Positions 9,585-16,507 of a stretch of DNA of 64,000 bases are shown piece after piece (the first letter of the stretch is position 1; every line of letters starts with the position of its first letter). The stretch is from Tumebacillus flagellatus (lineage in GTDB: Bacteria > Bacillota > Bacilli > Tumebacillales > Tumebacillaceae). The notes beneath the pieces are model-generated. The model was not told the origin of the DNA, did not search any database, and worked only from the letters and a program-made list of their open reading frames with translations. Where the stretch lies: NCBI RefSeq assembly GCF_000714935.1, contig NZ_JMIR01000004.1, forward strand, positions 62,001-126,000, read 5' to 3'. Both the position numbers and the translations under genes were made by a program.

Positions 9585-9609
9585 CCCGTTCATGATGAAT
9601 AAAGACTAG
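9550..9609 (+). CDS. 19-codon ORF with strong ribosome site, in frame with the next gene
   Basis: ATG at 9550 sits 8-10 bp after AAAAGGAGAGG, the best ribosome site in this part of the cassette. The frame runs 19 codons (ending FMMNKD) to a TAG at 9607-9609, and the next codon is the GTG start of the following gene in the same frame. It is either the true beginning of that gene, broken by an amber codon, or a coupling leader. The 20-codon span overlaps the end of the nuclease gene. Confidence 0.45.
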   Translation: MPVYVSNMVNPDPFMMNKD

Positions 9610-10023
9610 GTGAATGAGCATATTGCGAAATTCTTAAGAGAGAAAGGGTTTCAAGATGTTAAAGTAGCATCCGTGTCGGGAGTCGTGGATGTGAAAGGAA
9701 GTAAACACAATTATCATATTGCTGTGGAATCAAGAGGGACTCGATCTGCAACTCATCAGGATGATAAGGTCTTTGACAGTTCTCAACTCTATATGCACGT
9801 AGTGGAACAAGTGGGTGACCTGATGCAACATAGTCAGGCACAAAGCGGCACACTGTTGTTTATGGGGAATCCTGATATTCCACGTATCAGACATCAGGTT
9901 GCCAAGATCGACAAATCACTTGACCGACTTGAATTCGTTCGGCTTTGGGTTCAAAAGGACGGAACGGTATTGGTTGAAGCCCCGAAAGAGATGGCTTCAA
10001 CCCTGCAAAAACTCGGAATCTAG
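9610..10023 (+). CDS. third cassette gene, possible small PD-(D/E)XK-like protein, probably amber-interrupted
   Basis: A 137-residue protein that I do not recognise. The segment VVDVKGSKHNYHIAVESRGT has an Asp followed about 15 residues later by Glu-x-Arg, resembling a degenerate PD-(D/E)XK core. A helical stretch (SSQLYMHVVEQVGDLM) follows, as in small nuclease folds; this is inference. The GTG at 9610 has no ribosome site, whereas an in-frame ATG at 9550 has a very good one. The two are separated only by TAG at 9607, so the original gene may have been 9550-10023, with one base change (for example GAG to TAG) truncating it or forcing re-initiation. The stop codon abuts the right copy of the 37-bp terminator repeat. 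Confidence 0.6.
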   Translation: MNEHIAKFLREKGFQDVKVASVSGVVDVKGSKHNYHIAVESRGTRSATHQDDKVFDSSQLYMHVVEQVGDLMQHSQAQSGTLLFMGNPDIPRIRHQVAKIDKSLDRLEFVRLWVQKDGTVLVEAPKEMASTLQKLGI

Positions 10024-10060
10024 AAAAAACTCCCAAGCCCGTTGCGGCTGGGAGTTTTTT
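10024..10060. terminator. Bidirectional terminator, right copy of the 37-bp repeat
   Basis: Identical over 37 bp to 5755-5791. A and T tracts on both sides let it serve the cassette on the plus strand and the cupin gene on the minus strand, whose stop codon is 7 bp away. Confidence 0.9.
10024..10060. repeat. 37-bp direct repeat, copy 2 (cassette border)
   Basis: Right-hand copy of the repeat at 5755-5791. If the cassette is removed and one copy kept, the SLH gene and the cupin gene face each other across a single bidirectional terminator. Confidence 0.85.
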
Positions 10061-10066
10061 GTTCTT

Positions 10067-10383
10067 CTACAAGTTCTCCGGCACCACCGGAGACATCGAG
10101 AGGAAGGTGCAGCCGGTTTTGCTGGTCGGCGCGTGTGAAGAGCCCGGCGGGGAGTAGATGCACGAGCCCGGCCCGTACTCGACGCCTTCGTCCTCAAAAT
10201 GCCTTCCAACACATTCACTTCTTCGCCTTCCGGGTGCCGGTGCGGAGCATAGCCGCAACCGGGTGCAAAGCGCAACACGGCGCGGACCTCGCCGGGCTGT
10301 ACCCGCAACACCAACAGCTCCACTCCTTTGGACACTTCACGCCATGCTTTCTTTGTCGTGTCGATCTGGATCAAACCTTGCAT
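10067..10383 (-). pseudogene. ChrR-like cupin, frameshifted
   Basis: Small single-domain cupin (about 105 codons if repaired). The upstream part reads in one frame: RFAPGCGYAPHRHPEGEEVN is the first cupin motif with metal-binding His residues. The downstream part reads in another: FEDEGVEYGPGSCIYSPPGS, then SH, is the second motif. The frames join at a run of four A on the plus strand (10196-10199); five would restore VLEGIFEDEG. The ATG at 10383 has AGGGTGA upstream. It is either a real inactivation by slippage or a homopolymer sequencing error. The ChrR-like assignment comes from the cupin motif order. Confidence 0.75.
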
Positions 10384-10462
10384 TGGAAAAATCACCCTCG
10401 CTACCCAGATGCTTATAGAATAGTGGAAGTGCGGACGAAGCAGAAGCGGTTTTTTCAATTTT

Positions 10463-10491
10463 TTGTTCTCCTGATGGAGAATTGATATATA
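10463..10491 (+). promoter_or_regulatory. promoter with internal palindrome for HTH-TPR receptor 1
   Basis: TTGTTC at 10463-10468 and TATATA at 10486-10491 are spaced 17 bp. A perfect 6-bp inverted repeat TTCTCC-TGAT-GGAGAA (10466-10481) fills the spacer, and GGAGAA recurs at 10497-10502 followed by TTTTCT. This is a plausible autoregulatory operator for the adjacent HTH protein. The divergent cupin gene starts 80 bp away. Confidence 0.5.
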
Positions 10492-10551
10492 CAATAGGAG
10501 AATTTTCTGTTACGATACATTTGTGCTTACTTATGAAGGAGGTGTAAAACA

Positions 10552-11886
10552 TTGTCGGAACCGTTGTTAACAATCGGGCAGCGCGTGAAGCGGCGGCGGG
10601 CCGAGCGGGGAATGTCGCAAGCAGAGTTGGCGGAGGGGATTTGTTCGCATCAGACGGTCAGCTTGTTGGAGACGGACAAGCACACGCCTTCCGCTGACAT
10701 TCTGCGCAAACTAGCGGAGAAACTGCTCATGCCTTTGCACGAGATTGTACGCAATCGTGAGAGCGAACTGGATGTCAAATTGCAGACGGAGATTGCGAAA
10801 ATTTACGTGGAGCAAGGGGAGTACGATCTGGCGCTGCAGTTGGTCTGTGAACTGGACGCTCGCGCAGACGTCACGGAGAGCCAACAAATCCAACTGACGC
10901 TCTTGCGTGCGGAGTGCCTCATGCGCACGCGGCAAGCCAAGACGGCGATCGAAATGCTCGTCCGGTTGAAACACAGGTTGGAAGCCGTGCGGGATATGGA
11001 CGACCTGTTCATGGCGGAGTTTTACAACAAACTGGGCAACGCCTACTACTACGCTTCGAACATGATCTATGCGCACACGCATTATATGCAGGCGTTGGAA
11101 GCCTGCGGGCAGGTTCCGGGAACCGAGATGCGACAGGCAGAATTCAAATTCAACTTGGGAACCGCTTGCATGTGGCTGGGTTTTTACTCCGATGCGATGG
11201 CTTATATTTCGGAAGCTCATGAGTACTTTGATGAAATGTCCGACCCGCATCGTCTGGCAGCCGCTCTGTTTCAAATGGGGCTTTTGCACAAACAAATGGG
11301 AGAGTACGGGCAGGCGGAAGCATTTCTGCAACAGTCCTTGCATCTCTATCGGTCGCAGCGTGTCGTCGAGATGGCGTATCGAGTGCGGCAACAGTACGCG
11401 TCCTTTTTTCTCGCGGAGACAGACCCGGAGCGGGCTGTGCGGGAACTGCAGGAGTGTCTGAAGGAATTCGAGCAGGCGGGTGATCATGCACGAGTCGTTC
11501 ACTCCTGTGCAAAAATCGCTTCCTTATATATCGACCTGAATCGGTTGAAAGAGGCAAATCACTACTTGATTTTGGCTTTTGACCGCATTGAAGAAACTTC
11601 GATGCAAGCAGACCCTCGGTATGTATACGCGTTTCAGGTGTTTGCAAAGTACTCGTACCAAACCAAAGACTATGCGCAAGCCATCGAGTATTCTCTGCAA
11701 GCCTCTGAACAGTATGAACGCATGGGATTGCAAAGGGATTCGGCAGACACCTTGCAAATTTGTGTCTTGGCGTACCGCGCGCAAGGAAATCTCAACAAAG
11801 CTTTCAACATGTTGATGAAAGCCAACGAATCCCTCCAGCGTTCACAAGAGGTAGTTTGTTTGCAAGAAGGGAGGAACGTACATTGA
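10552..11886 (+). CDS. HTH-TPR (RRNPP-type) transcriptional regulator, putative pheromone receptor
   Basis: 444 residues. An XRE-type helix-turn-helix occupies about 6-62 (GMSQAELAEGICSHQTVSLL). A long all-helical TPR array to the C-terminus (repeats such as YDLALQLVCEL, YGQAEAFLQQSLHLY, YAQAIEYSLQASEQY) is the architecture of NprR/PlcR/AimR-class peptide receptors. The TTG start follows GAAGGAGGTG. The stop TGA overlaps the TTG start of a secreted three-repeat peptide precursor, the classic receptor-pheromone arrangement. It would bind imported mature peptide and change DNA binding; targets are unknown. The promoter palindrome at 10466-10481 suggests autoregulation. The family call is strong and the ligand assignment is inferred from linkage. 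Confidence 0.85.
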   Translation: MSEPLLTIGQRVKRRRAERGMSQAELAEGICSHQTVSLLETDKHTPSADILRKLAEKLLMPLHEIVRNRESELDVKLQTEIAKIYVEQGEYDLALQLVCELDARADVTESQQIQLTLLRAECLMRTRQAKTAIEMLVRLKHRLEAVRDMDDLFMAEFYNKLGNAYYYASNMIYAHTHYMQALEACGQVPGTEMRQAEFKFNLGTACMWLGFYSDAMAYISEAHEYFDEMSDPHRLAAALFQMGLLHKQMGEYGQAEAFLQQSLHLYRSQRVVEMAYRVRQQYASFFLAETDPERAVRELQECLKEFEQAGDHARVVHSCAKIASLYIDLNRLKEANHYLILAFDRIEETSMQADPRYVYAFQVFAKYSYQTKDYAQAIEYSLQASEQYERMGLQRDSADTLQICVLAYRAQGNLNKAFNMLMKANESLQRSQEVVCLQEGRNVH

Positions 11887-12098
11887 AAAAGTTTGTTGCT
11901 GGTTTGCTCTCCGCTGCTGTTCTGGCAGCTGCACTGGTCGCCGTCAACGCACACACCGTGCGCGCGGCCGTCATCGACCCCGCCGACCCGTTCGGCAAGG
12001 TGCGCGCGGCCGTCATCGACCCGGCCGATCCGTTTGGCAAGGTGCAAGTCGCGGTCATCGACCCGGCTGACCCGTTCTCTGTCAAACTGCAAGGCTAA
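11883..12098 (+). CDS. secreted signalling-peptide precursor with three tandem pheromone units
   Basis: 71 residues starting at TTG 11883, which overlaps the receptor stop and follows GGGAGG at about 8 bp. Residues 1 to about 26 form a signal peptide (LKKFVAGLLSAAVLAAALVA). Next come three near-identical units, each containing AVIDPADPF: two followed by GKV and the last by SVKLQG. Units 1 and 2 are 14-codon repeats at 11958-11999 and 12000-12041. The layout matches Phr/PapR/NprX-type exported pro-peptides, which are cut outside and re-imported by an oligopeptide permease. The exact mature peptide (perhaps 5-9 residues within AVIDPADPFG) is not determined. A longer reading frame starting upstream inside the receptor gene is rejected. 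Confidence 0.88.
   Translation: MKKFVAGLLSAAVLAAALVAVNAHTVRAAVIDPADPFGKVRAAVIDPADPFGKVQVAVIDPADPFSVKLQG
11958..12077 (+). repeat. three 42-bp-phase tandem repeats encoding AVIDPADPF
   Basis: Units at 11958-11999, 12000-12041 and 12042-12077 (partial). They differ mostly at third positions, so the peptide is conserved while the DNA drifts, which suggests selection on the repeated peptide. Confidence 0.9.
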
Positions 12099-12106
12099 TA
12101 CGTATG

Positions 12107-12141
12107 AAAAAACCTCTCACGGCTGTCGTGGGAGGTTTTTT
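12107..12141 (+). terminator. Rho-independent terminator after the pheromone gene
   Basis: AAAAAACCTCTCAC pairs with GTGGGAGGTTTTTT around a short loop. Confidence 0.88.
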
Positions 12142-12227
12142 CTGTCCGGATTCTTTCCAATGGGGGTTCAAAATTCTAAATTTTCCACGGCTATACTTTA
12201 GAAACGCTCTTTCCTATAAAATCACAA

Positions 12228-12250
12228 TTGTAAACACTTTTCGTTTGCAA
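12228..12250. promoter_or_regulatory. inverted repeat upstream of HTH-TPR regulator 2
   Basis: TTGTAAAC (12228-12235) and GTTTGCAA (12243-12250) are inverted repeats with one mismatch and a 7-bp spacer. They lie 25 bp upstream of the ribosome site of the HTH gene, which fits an autoregulatory operator. No confident -35/-10 pair was found. Confidence 0.35.
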
Positions 12251-12287
12251 ATGAGGTTTGGTTCATATAGAAAAGGAGGCGTACCTA

Positions 12288-13586
12288 TTGGAAATGGCCA
12301 TCATCGGTGAACGCATCAAGGAGTTGCGCATCGCGCGAAACATGACGCAAGTGGAGTTATCAGAGGGGCTGTGCACGTCGAGCATGATTTCGCAGATCGA
12401 GTCAGGCAAAGCGAGGCCGTCGTATCAGATGCTGTCGGAGATCGCAGACCGCTTGCAGGTTTCGATGGAATACTTCGTCGAGGACTCCAAGCCGAACCAA
12501 GAGTACACGACGGCGTGCCGCGCCGCCAAGATGGCGGTCGCCGGCCGCAACTACACGCAAGCCGCCGAGTTGATCCAACTCTTGCTCAACTCGCAAAAAA
12601 GCCAACAAGACGCCGTCCCGTTGCTCCTCGACCTCCTCGTCTGCTACCTGGAGCTCGGCAAGCGCGACCTCGCAGTCCGGCTGATCGAGATGCTGGAGCG
12701 AGAAGCCAAACAGAACGACGAGTACGCAATGCTTGCGCGGATGCATCAACATCGAGGCACTCTGCACGCACAAGCCCGCGACTTTCGCAAAGCCGCTCTT
12801 GAAATCCAACGCGCGCTCGATACGCTCGCTCATGTTGAGAAACCGGACCCGCACGTCCACGCCCGCCTGCTGTTCCAACTGGCAGAGGCGCAAGCAAAAC
12901 TGGGCCGCACGGAGGAAGCGTTGGCACTCAGCGCCCGTTCGACAGCGTACTTTAAACATGCCCGCAAGATTTCCGATCAGGCGCACACCTGCCTCCAACT
13001 CGCGAAGTCCGCTTCGGAACACGCCCAGCACCGCCAAGCCATCTTGTTTGCAGAACGCGCCCGCCACTTGTCGGACGTCGTCCGCCAACGCGTGGAGGGA
13101 GAGCGGTGCCGCATGGGACGAGCCCTGTGGTTCGCCCGCAACCGCTCGTCGTCGGAGGAAGCCCGCAACCTGTTGCAAGAGACGGTGCGGCGGTTGCACA
13201 AATTGGGCAATCTCGAAGAAGCCGGGCTGGCGGCGCTGCAACTGGCGAGGCTGCACTTGCAGGCGGACGACGTGCCGGCGGCGGAAGCGGCCCGTGCGCA
13301 AGCGGAGCGCTGGATTCCCGCGGCTCATCCGGCCCGCCGCCAACTCCAAGCCCTGCAAGGCCGCCTCGACGGAAAAAACCGCCGTTTCCGTCAGGGCAAG
13401 CGCCTGCTCCAAGAGGTGGCGGATCACTTCTACGACCACCGCCGCCTGTTCGAGTGGGAAGAAGCCGTTTCCGATCTCGCGGGCGTCTACGCCGAGGAAG
13501 AAAACTACCGCAAAGCGTCCCGCCTGTTGCTCCAAGCCCGCCAACAAAACCGCGGCGTCCTCTTCGAGCGGGGCGTGTGCCTCTAG
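12288..13586 (+). CDS. HTH-TPR transcriptional regulator 2
   Basis: 432 residues from TTG 12288, which lies 8 bp after AAAAGGAGG. Upstream in-frame TTG 12258 would place the ribosome site inside the gene. An XRE helix-turn-helix (RNMTQVELSEGLCTSSMISQ) is followed by helical TPR-like repeats rich in Ala, Arg and Gln to the end. It is a paralogue in architecture of the receptor at 10552, but no precursor peptide follows: the gene is closed by a terminator 37 bp later. It could be a peptide-responsive regulator with an unlinked ligand or a plain TPR regulator. Confidence 0.82.
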   Translation: MEMAIIGERIKELRIARNMTQVELSEGLCTSSMISQIESGKARPSYQMLSEIADRLQVSMEYFVEDSKPNQEYTTACRAAKMAVAGRNYTQAAELIQLLLNSQKSQQDAVPLLLDLLVCYLELGKRDLAVRLIEMLEREAKQNDEYAMLARMHQHRGTLHAQARDFRKAALEIQRALDTLAHVEKPDPHVHARLLFQLAEAQAKLGRTEEALALSARSTAYFKHARKISDQAHTCLQLAKSASEHAQHRQAILFAERARHLSDVVRQRVEGERCRMGRALWFARNRSSSEEARNLLQETVRRLHKLGNLEEAGLAALQLARLHLQADDVPAAEAARAQAERWIPAAHPARRQLQALQGRLDGKNRRFRQGKRLLQEVADHFYDHRRLFEWEEAVSDLAGVYAEEENYRKASRLLLQARQQNRGVLFERGVCL

Positions 13587-13622
13587 CCTCCAGGAATCCG
13601 TCTCGCAAAACCCGTTTGCCCG

Positions 13623-13670
13623 AAAAAAATCCCCATCACCGCACAGGAGAGGCGGGAAGGGGATTTTTTT
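13623..13670. terminator. Bidirectional terminator between convergent genes
   Basis: AAAAAAATCCCC and GGGGATTTTTTT pair around a large loop and serve both the HTH-TPR gene and the convergent SLH gene. Confidence 0.75.
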
Positions 13671-13691
13671 CTCAAACTGCGGTTCAACGGA

Positions 13692-14909
13692 CTACTCGAC
13701 AATCGGTTTCTCCGGAGAGAAGTGGTCGTCGCCGTCGGTGGCTTGCAGGACGTCGATCTGGATGACGGTGTTGTCGAGGATGATGAGACGGACGTATTGG
13801 TTGGTTTTCAGGGTCGGCACGACAGCGTCCTTCGCTATGCTTAAGGTGAGGGATTGGTCGGAGCGGCCGCTGTTCTTGGTGATCGTGATCGAACCGTCAG
13901 CCGAGGAGGTCGGAGCGGTGAACGCGGCGACTCGGCCCTTGGAGAAGTTCTCGATCTCCTCCAAGGTCGGTGTTTGTTTCTTCGCTTGTGCAAACACGAT
14001 TTCGCCGCTTGCGTTGAGCAGCACGCGGACGTTCATGCCCGGTTGGAAGTCGCTCCACGCCGCGAGTTTGTTGTCGAGGAAGAAGTAGGATTGCGCCGCG
14101 ACTTTGTACGTGACATCGCCGTGCGTGCGCGTGGTCAGCGTGAGGCTGCCGGTGGAGACGGTTTTCAACGAACCTTGCAGTTGGCCTTGGGTTTGTTGTT
14201 GACGCTGTGTATCGTAATCAAACAGATGCTCCGCGTTGCAGAGAATCACCGCCAGTTCGTTGCGCGCCACCGGTTTGTTCGGTTGGAAGGTGCGGTCGTT
14301 GTAGCCGGTGATGATTTTGTTCTCGGACGCGACGGAGACATAGCCGACAGCGTCGGCGTCGATCGTGGAAGCGTCGGTGAAGCTCAAGGTGTCGTGCAGA
14401 TGCGCTTGCGCTTCAACGCCCAGCCCCATCGCACGGACGACCAGTTCGGTGGTCCACTCGCGGTCTGCAAAACCTTGCGGATTCAGCGCGGTCTTGGCAT
14501 CGAGGAAGCCGTGTTGCAGCGCGAGGGAGATGTAGGGTTTCGCCCAGTCGGACACTTGCGCCGAATCGGTCAAGTCGAGGGGGAGGTCTATCGCGAGCGC
14601 TTCTGCTTGGTCGCCAAGGCCCATCGCGCGGACGGTCATGACGATCGCTTCTTCGTGCGTGACGTTGTGGCTCGGCAGGAAGCGGCCGTCGCCGTAGCCG
14701 TTGATGACGCCCTTGGCGTTCATCTCGGTGATGAAGCGGATCGCCCAGTCGTCGTTGGTGACGTCTTGGAATTTCATCGCGTATTGGAAATGACCTTTGC
14801 TCAGGAAGTCCGGCTGATCGTTTTTCGCCGGCATCGTCGCGAACGCCGAGGAAGCGCCAAGCGAGGAGAGCAAAGTCAAAGCGAGCCATGCGGAAAGTCG
14901 TTTTTTCAT
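13692..14909 (-). CDS. SLH-domain surface protein
   Basis: 405 residues with an N-terminal signal peptide (KKRLSAWLALTLLSSLGAS, cut near AFA). Three SLH motifs cover about 40-220: QDVTNDDWAIRFITEMNAKG, a central degenerate copy, and FTDAS to FQPNKPVARNELAVI. The C-terminal ~170 residues form a beta-rich region of two related halves (SLTLTTRTHGDVTYKV, SITITKNSGRSDQSLTL) of unknown function. The start is set by AAGGAGA 8 bp before ATG 14909; an upstream in-frame start lacks a site. It should attach to cell-wall polymers at the surface. Confidence 0.82.
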   Translation of the reverse strand: MKKRLSAWLALTLLSSLGASSAFATMPAKNDQPDFLSKGHFQYAMKFQDVTNDDWAIRFITEMNAKGVINGYGDGRFLPSHNVTHEEAIVMTVRAMGLGDQAEALAIDLPLDLTDSAQVSDWAKPYISLALQHGFLDAKTALNPQGFADREWTTELVVRAMGLGVEAQAHLHDTLSFTDASTIDADAVGYVSVASENKIITGYNDRTFQPNKPVARNELAVILCNAEHLFDYDTQRQQQTQGQLQGSLKTVSTGSLTLTTRTHGDVTYKVAAQSYFFLDNKLAAWSDFQPGMNVRVLLNASGEIVFAQAKKQTPTLEEIENFSKGRVAAFTAPTSSADGSITITKNSGRSDQSLTLSIAKDAVVPTLKTNQYVRLIILDNTVIQIDVLQATDGDDHFSPEKPIVE

Positions 14910-14999
14910 ACCCAACCATCTCCTTTGAATGTATCTATTTGCCAATTTTCACTTGTCATACAGGTACGGGAGGAGCGCTAGTTTCTGTGGGGGTAGGGT

Positions 15000-15935
15000 T
15001 CAAAGTTTTTGGGTTTTCGACTCGGCGCGCGCCAATCCGAGCGCCGTCCACAGGTAGTAGGTGACATAGGATTCATAACCCGCCCAATTTCCCGCCATCT
15101 CGCGGACTTCCGCTTCGGTCGGCTGGTGATCCAGTTGGTAGAAATGCTGGATGGCGTTGCGAAGTCCGATGTCGGCGGCGGGGAGCAAGTCCGGTCGGCC
15201 GAGGCCGAACAAGAGGACGCACTCTGCCGTCCAGCGCCCGATGCCGCGCAGTTTGACCAAAGATTGGATCGCTTCTTCGTTGCTCATCGTCTCAAGCGCC
15301 TGCAAGTCGATCTCACCGCCCGCCACGCCGCGCGAGAAGTCGATGATGTACTCCGCTTTGCGCTGCGAATATTTCAGCGGGCGCAAGTCTTCGTAGTTCA
15401 AGCGGGCGATCTGCTCGGCGGTGGGGAACGCGTAGAACGGACGCCCGCCCAACTCCACCTGATCGCCGCAAAGTTCCACCAACGCCCGCTTCAAGTTCTC
15501 GGCGAACGTCAAGTTGACTTGCTGGCCGATGATCGAGAGGATCATCGATTCAAACGGGCCGCTTTCCAGCAGCAAGTTCAAACCGGACAGTCGTTCGGTG
15601 ACGGCGGCAAGCACGGGGTCTGTGCGTACTTTTTGATAAAAAGGTTGCAGCGGGCGGTCGACGGACAGCATGTGCCGCCAGATCTTCACCGCTTCGAGCG
15701 CTGTCGCTTCGTCTGGAGCGCGCTCCACCGTCAGTTGAATGTCCGGCGCGTCGGAAGCGGGTTCCGGGCAGTTCACGCGCACGAGCACGGTGCGTCCGCC
15801 GATGTCGTGCGCCCGTCCGAGATGGTGCTCGCCGATGTCGTAGAGATACGAGTTGCTCGACGTGGCGATTCTCTCACGGAAGTAGTCAAATCGATAGGGG
15901 GCTTGAGGAGTCATCGTGTATGTAAAAAGAGGCAT
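15000..15935 (-). CDS. alkA: DNA-3-methyladenine glycosylase II
   Basis: Base-excision repair glycosylase removing alkylated purines. 311 residues with the helix-hairpin-helix LVKLRGIGRWTAECVLLF and the catalytic Asp in PAADIGLRNAI about 20 residues later. The N-terminal ~110 residues are a TBP-like beta domain typical of AlkA. ATG 15935 lies 9 bp after AAAGGAG on the minus strand; the longer frame to 16055 enters the AT-rich intergenic region. It is a monocistronic unit. The intergenic region to 16197 (about 260 bp) holds the promoter of the small peptide gene described next. Confidence 0.9.
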   Translation of the reverse strand: MPLFTYTMTPQAPYRFDYFRERIATSSNSYLYDIGEHHLGRAHDIGGRTVLVRVNCPEPASDAPDIQLTVERAPDEATALEAVKIWRHMLSVDRPLQPFYQKVRTDPVLAAVTERLSGLNLLLESGPFESMILSIIGQQVNLTFAENLKRALVELCGDQVELGGRPFYAFPTAEQIARLNYEDLRPLKYSQRKAEYIIDFSRGVAGGEIDLQALETMSNEEAIQSLVKLRGIGRWTAECVLLFGLGRPDLLPAADIGLRNAIQHFYQLDHQPTEAEVREMAGNWAGYESYVTYYLWTALGLARAESKTQKL

Positions 15936-16097
15936 GTGAGGCAGCTCCTTTCCTTTCGGCGACTTTAATGTATGACAGAGGGCTGTGGAAGTCAAATGGA
16001 AGTTACGGAAGGAACAGACAGAATCGGCAGCGGGCAATCCCCGTTCGAGCATCACTTTTTATTCAATTTAATAAAACGCGATAATATAAAAATTACG

Positions 16098-16126
16098 TTG
16101 ATCATTTAAATTTAATATGATATATT
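16098..16126 (+). promoter_or_regulatory. sigma-A promoter of the FxLD-type peptide gene
   Basis: TTGATC at 16098-16103 and TATATT at 16121-16126 have exact 17-bp spacing in an AT-rich stretch. A perfect 13-bp palindrome, TGTGAGGCTCACA at 16132-16144, sits at the expected transcription start and could be a repressor operator or a 5-prime mRNA hairpin. Confidence 0.65.
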
Positions 16127-16197
16127 TTACCTGTGAGGCTCACACCGCTCCTTAGACCTACATCCTGCTAAATTCAATATGAAGGAGGATGAATCTA

Positions 16198-16320
16198 ATG
16201 GAAAACATGTTCCAGCTCGACGTTCAAGTGACGTCGAGTAAGGTCTCCAGCGACCAGGCTGCGATCTCTTGGACCATTTTGGAAACGATGTCTTGCCCGA
16301 CCCATTACGACTGCGCGTAA
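16198..16320 (+). CDS. 40-residue FxLD-type lanthipeptide-like precursor
   Basis: ATG 16198 lies 9 bp after GAAGGAGG. The peptide begins MENMFQLDVQVTSS. The FxLD motif followed by V is the leader signature of class I lanthipeptides (FNLD in nisin; FxLD lanthipeptide family). The C-terminal part has hydroxy residues and two cysteines (TMSCPTHYDCA), enough for thioether rings. It has its own promoter and terminator. No lanthionine synthetase, protease or transporter gene is adjacent, so any modification must come from elsewhere. It could instead be another RiPP class with an FxLD leader. Confidence is high that it is translated and moderate for the class. Confidence 0.72.
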   Translation: MENMFQLDVQVTSSKVSSDQAAISWTILETMSCPTHYDCA

Positions 16321-16366
16321 GCCTGAAGCTGAATTCGACTGCCTTGCAGTGTACATCTGCACAACG

Positions 16367-16406
16367 AACCATCACCCATTCGATTCAGAAGGGGTGATGG
16401 TTTTTC
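16367..16406 (+). terminator. Terminator of the FxLD-type peptide gene
   Basis: AACCATCACCC pairs perfectly with GGGTGATGGTT, followed by TTTTTCTTTT. Confidence 0.88.
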
Positions 16407-16507
16407 TTTTGGGTGATGCACACGAGAACTCGGCACAAATCAGGAGGGAAGAACCGGCTGTTATCATGTATGATAGAGGGATGAGGAAGTCAAATGGAGG
16501 TTGCAGC

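Noticed and set aside
5755-10060. The 37-bp repeats as phage attachment sites
   Set aside because: They are functional terminators and no integrase or phage gene lies between them; kept only as cassette borders.
11760-12098. 112-residue ORF including the pheromone precursor
   Set aside because: Its upstream start lies deep in the receptor gene without a ribosome site and would destroy the signal peptide; TTG 11883 is preferred.
13587-13690. Search for a pheromone-type peptide after regulator 2
   Set aside because: No signal-peptide ORF with a ribosome site is present; only a terminator is seen.
13106-13765. 219-residue Pro/Arg-rich ORF across the end of regulator 2
   Set aside because: It crosses a terminator and overlaps two real genes in another frame.
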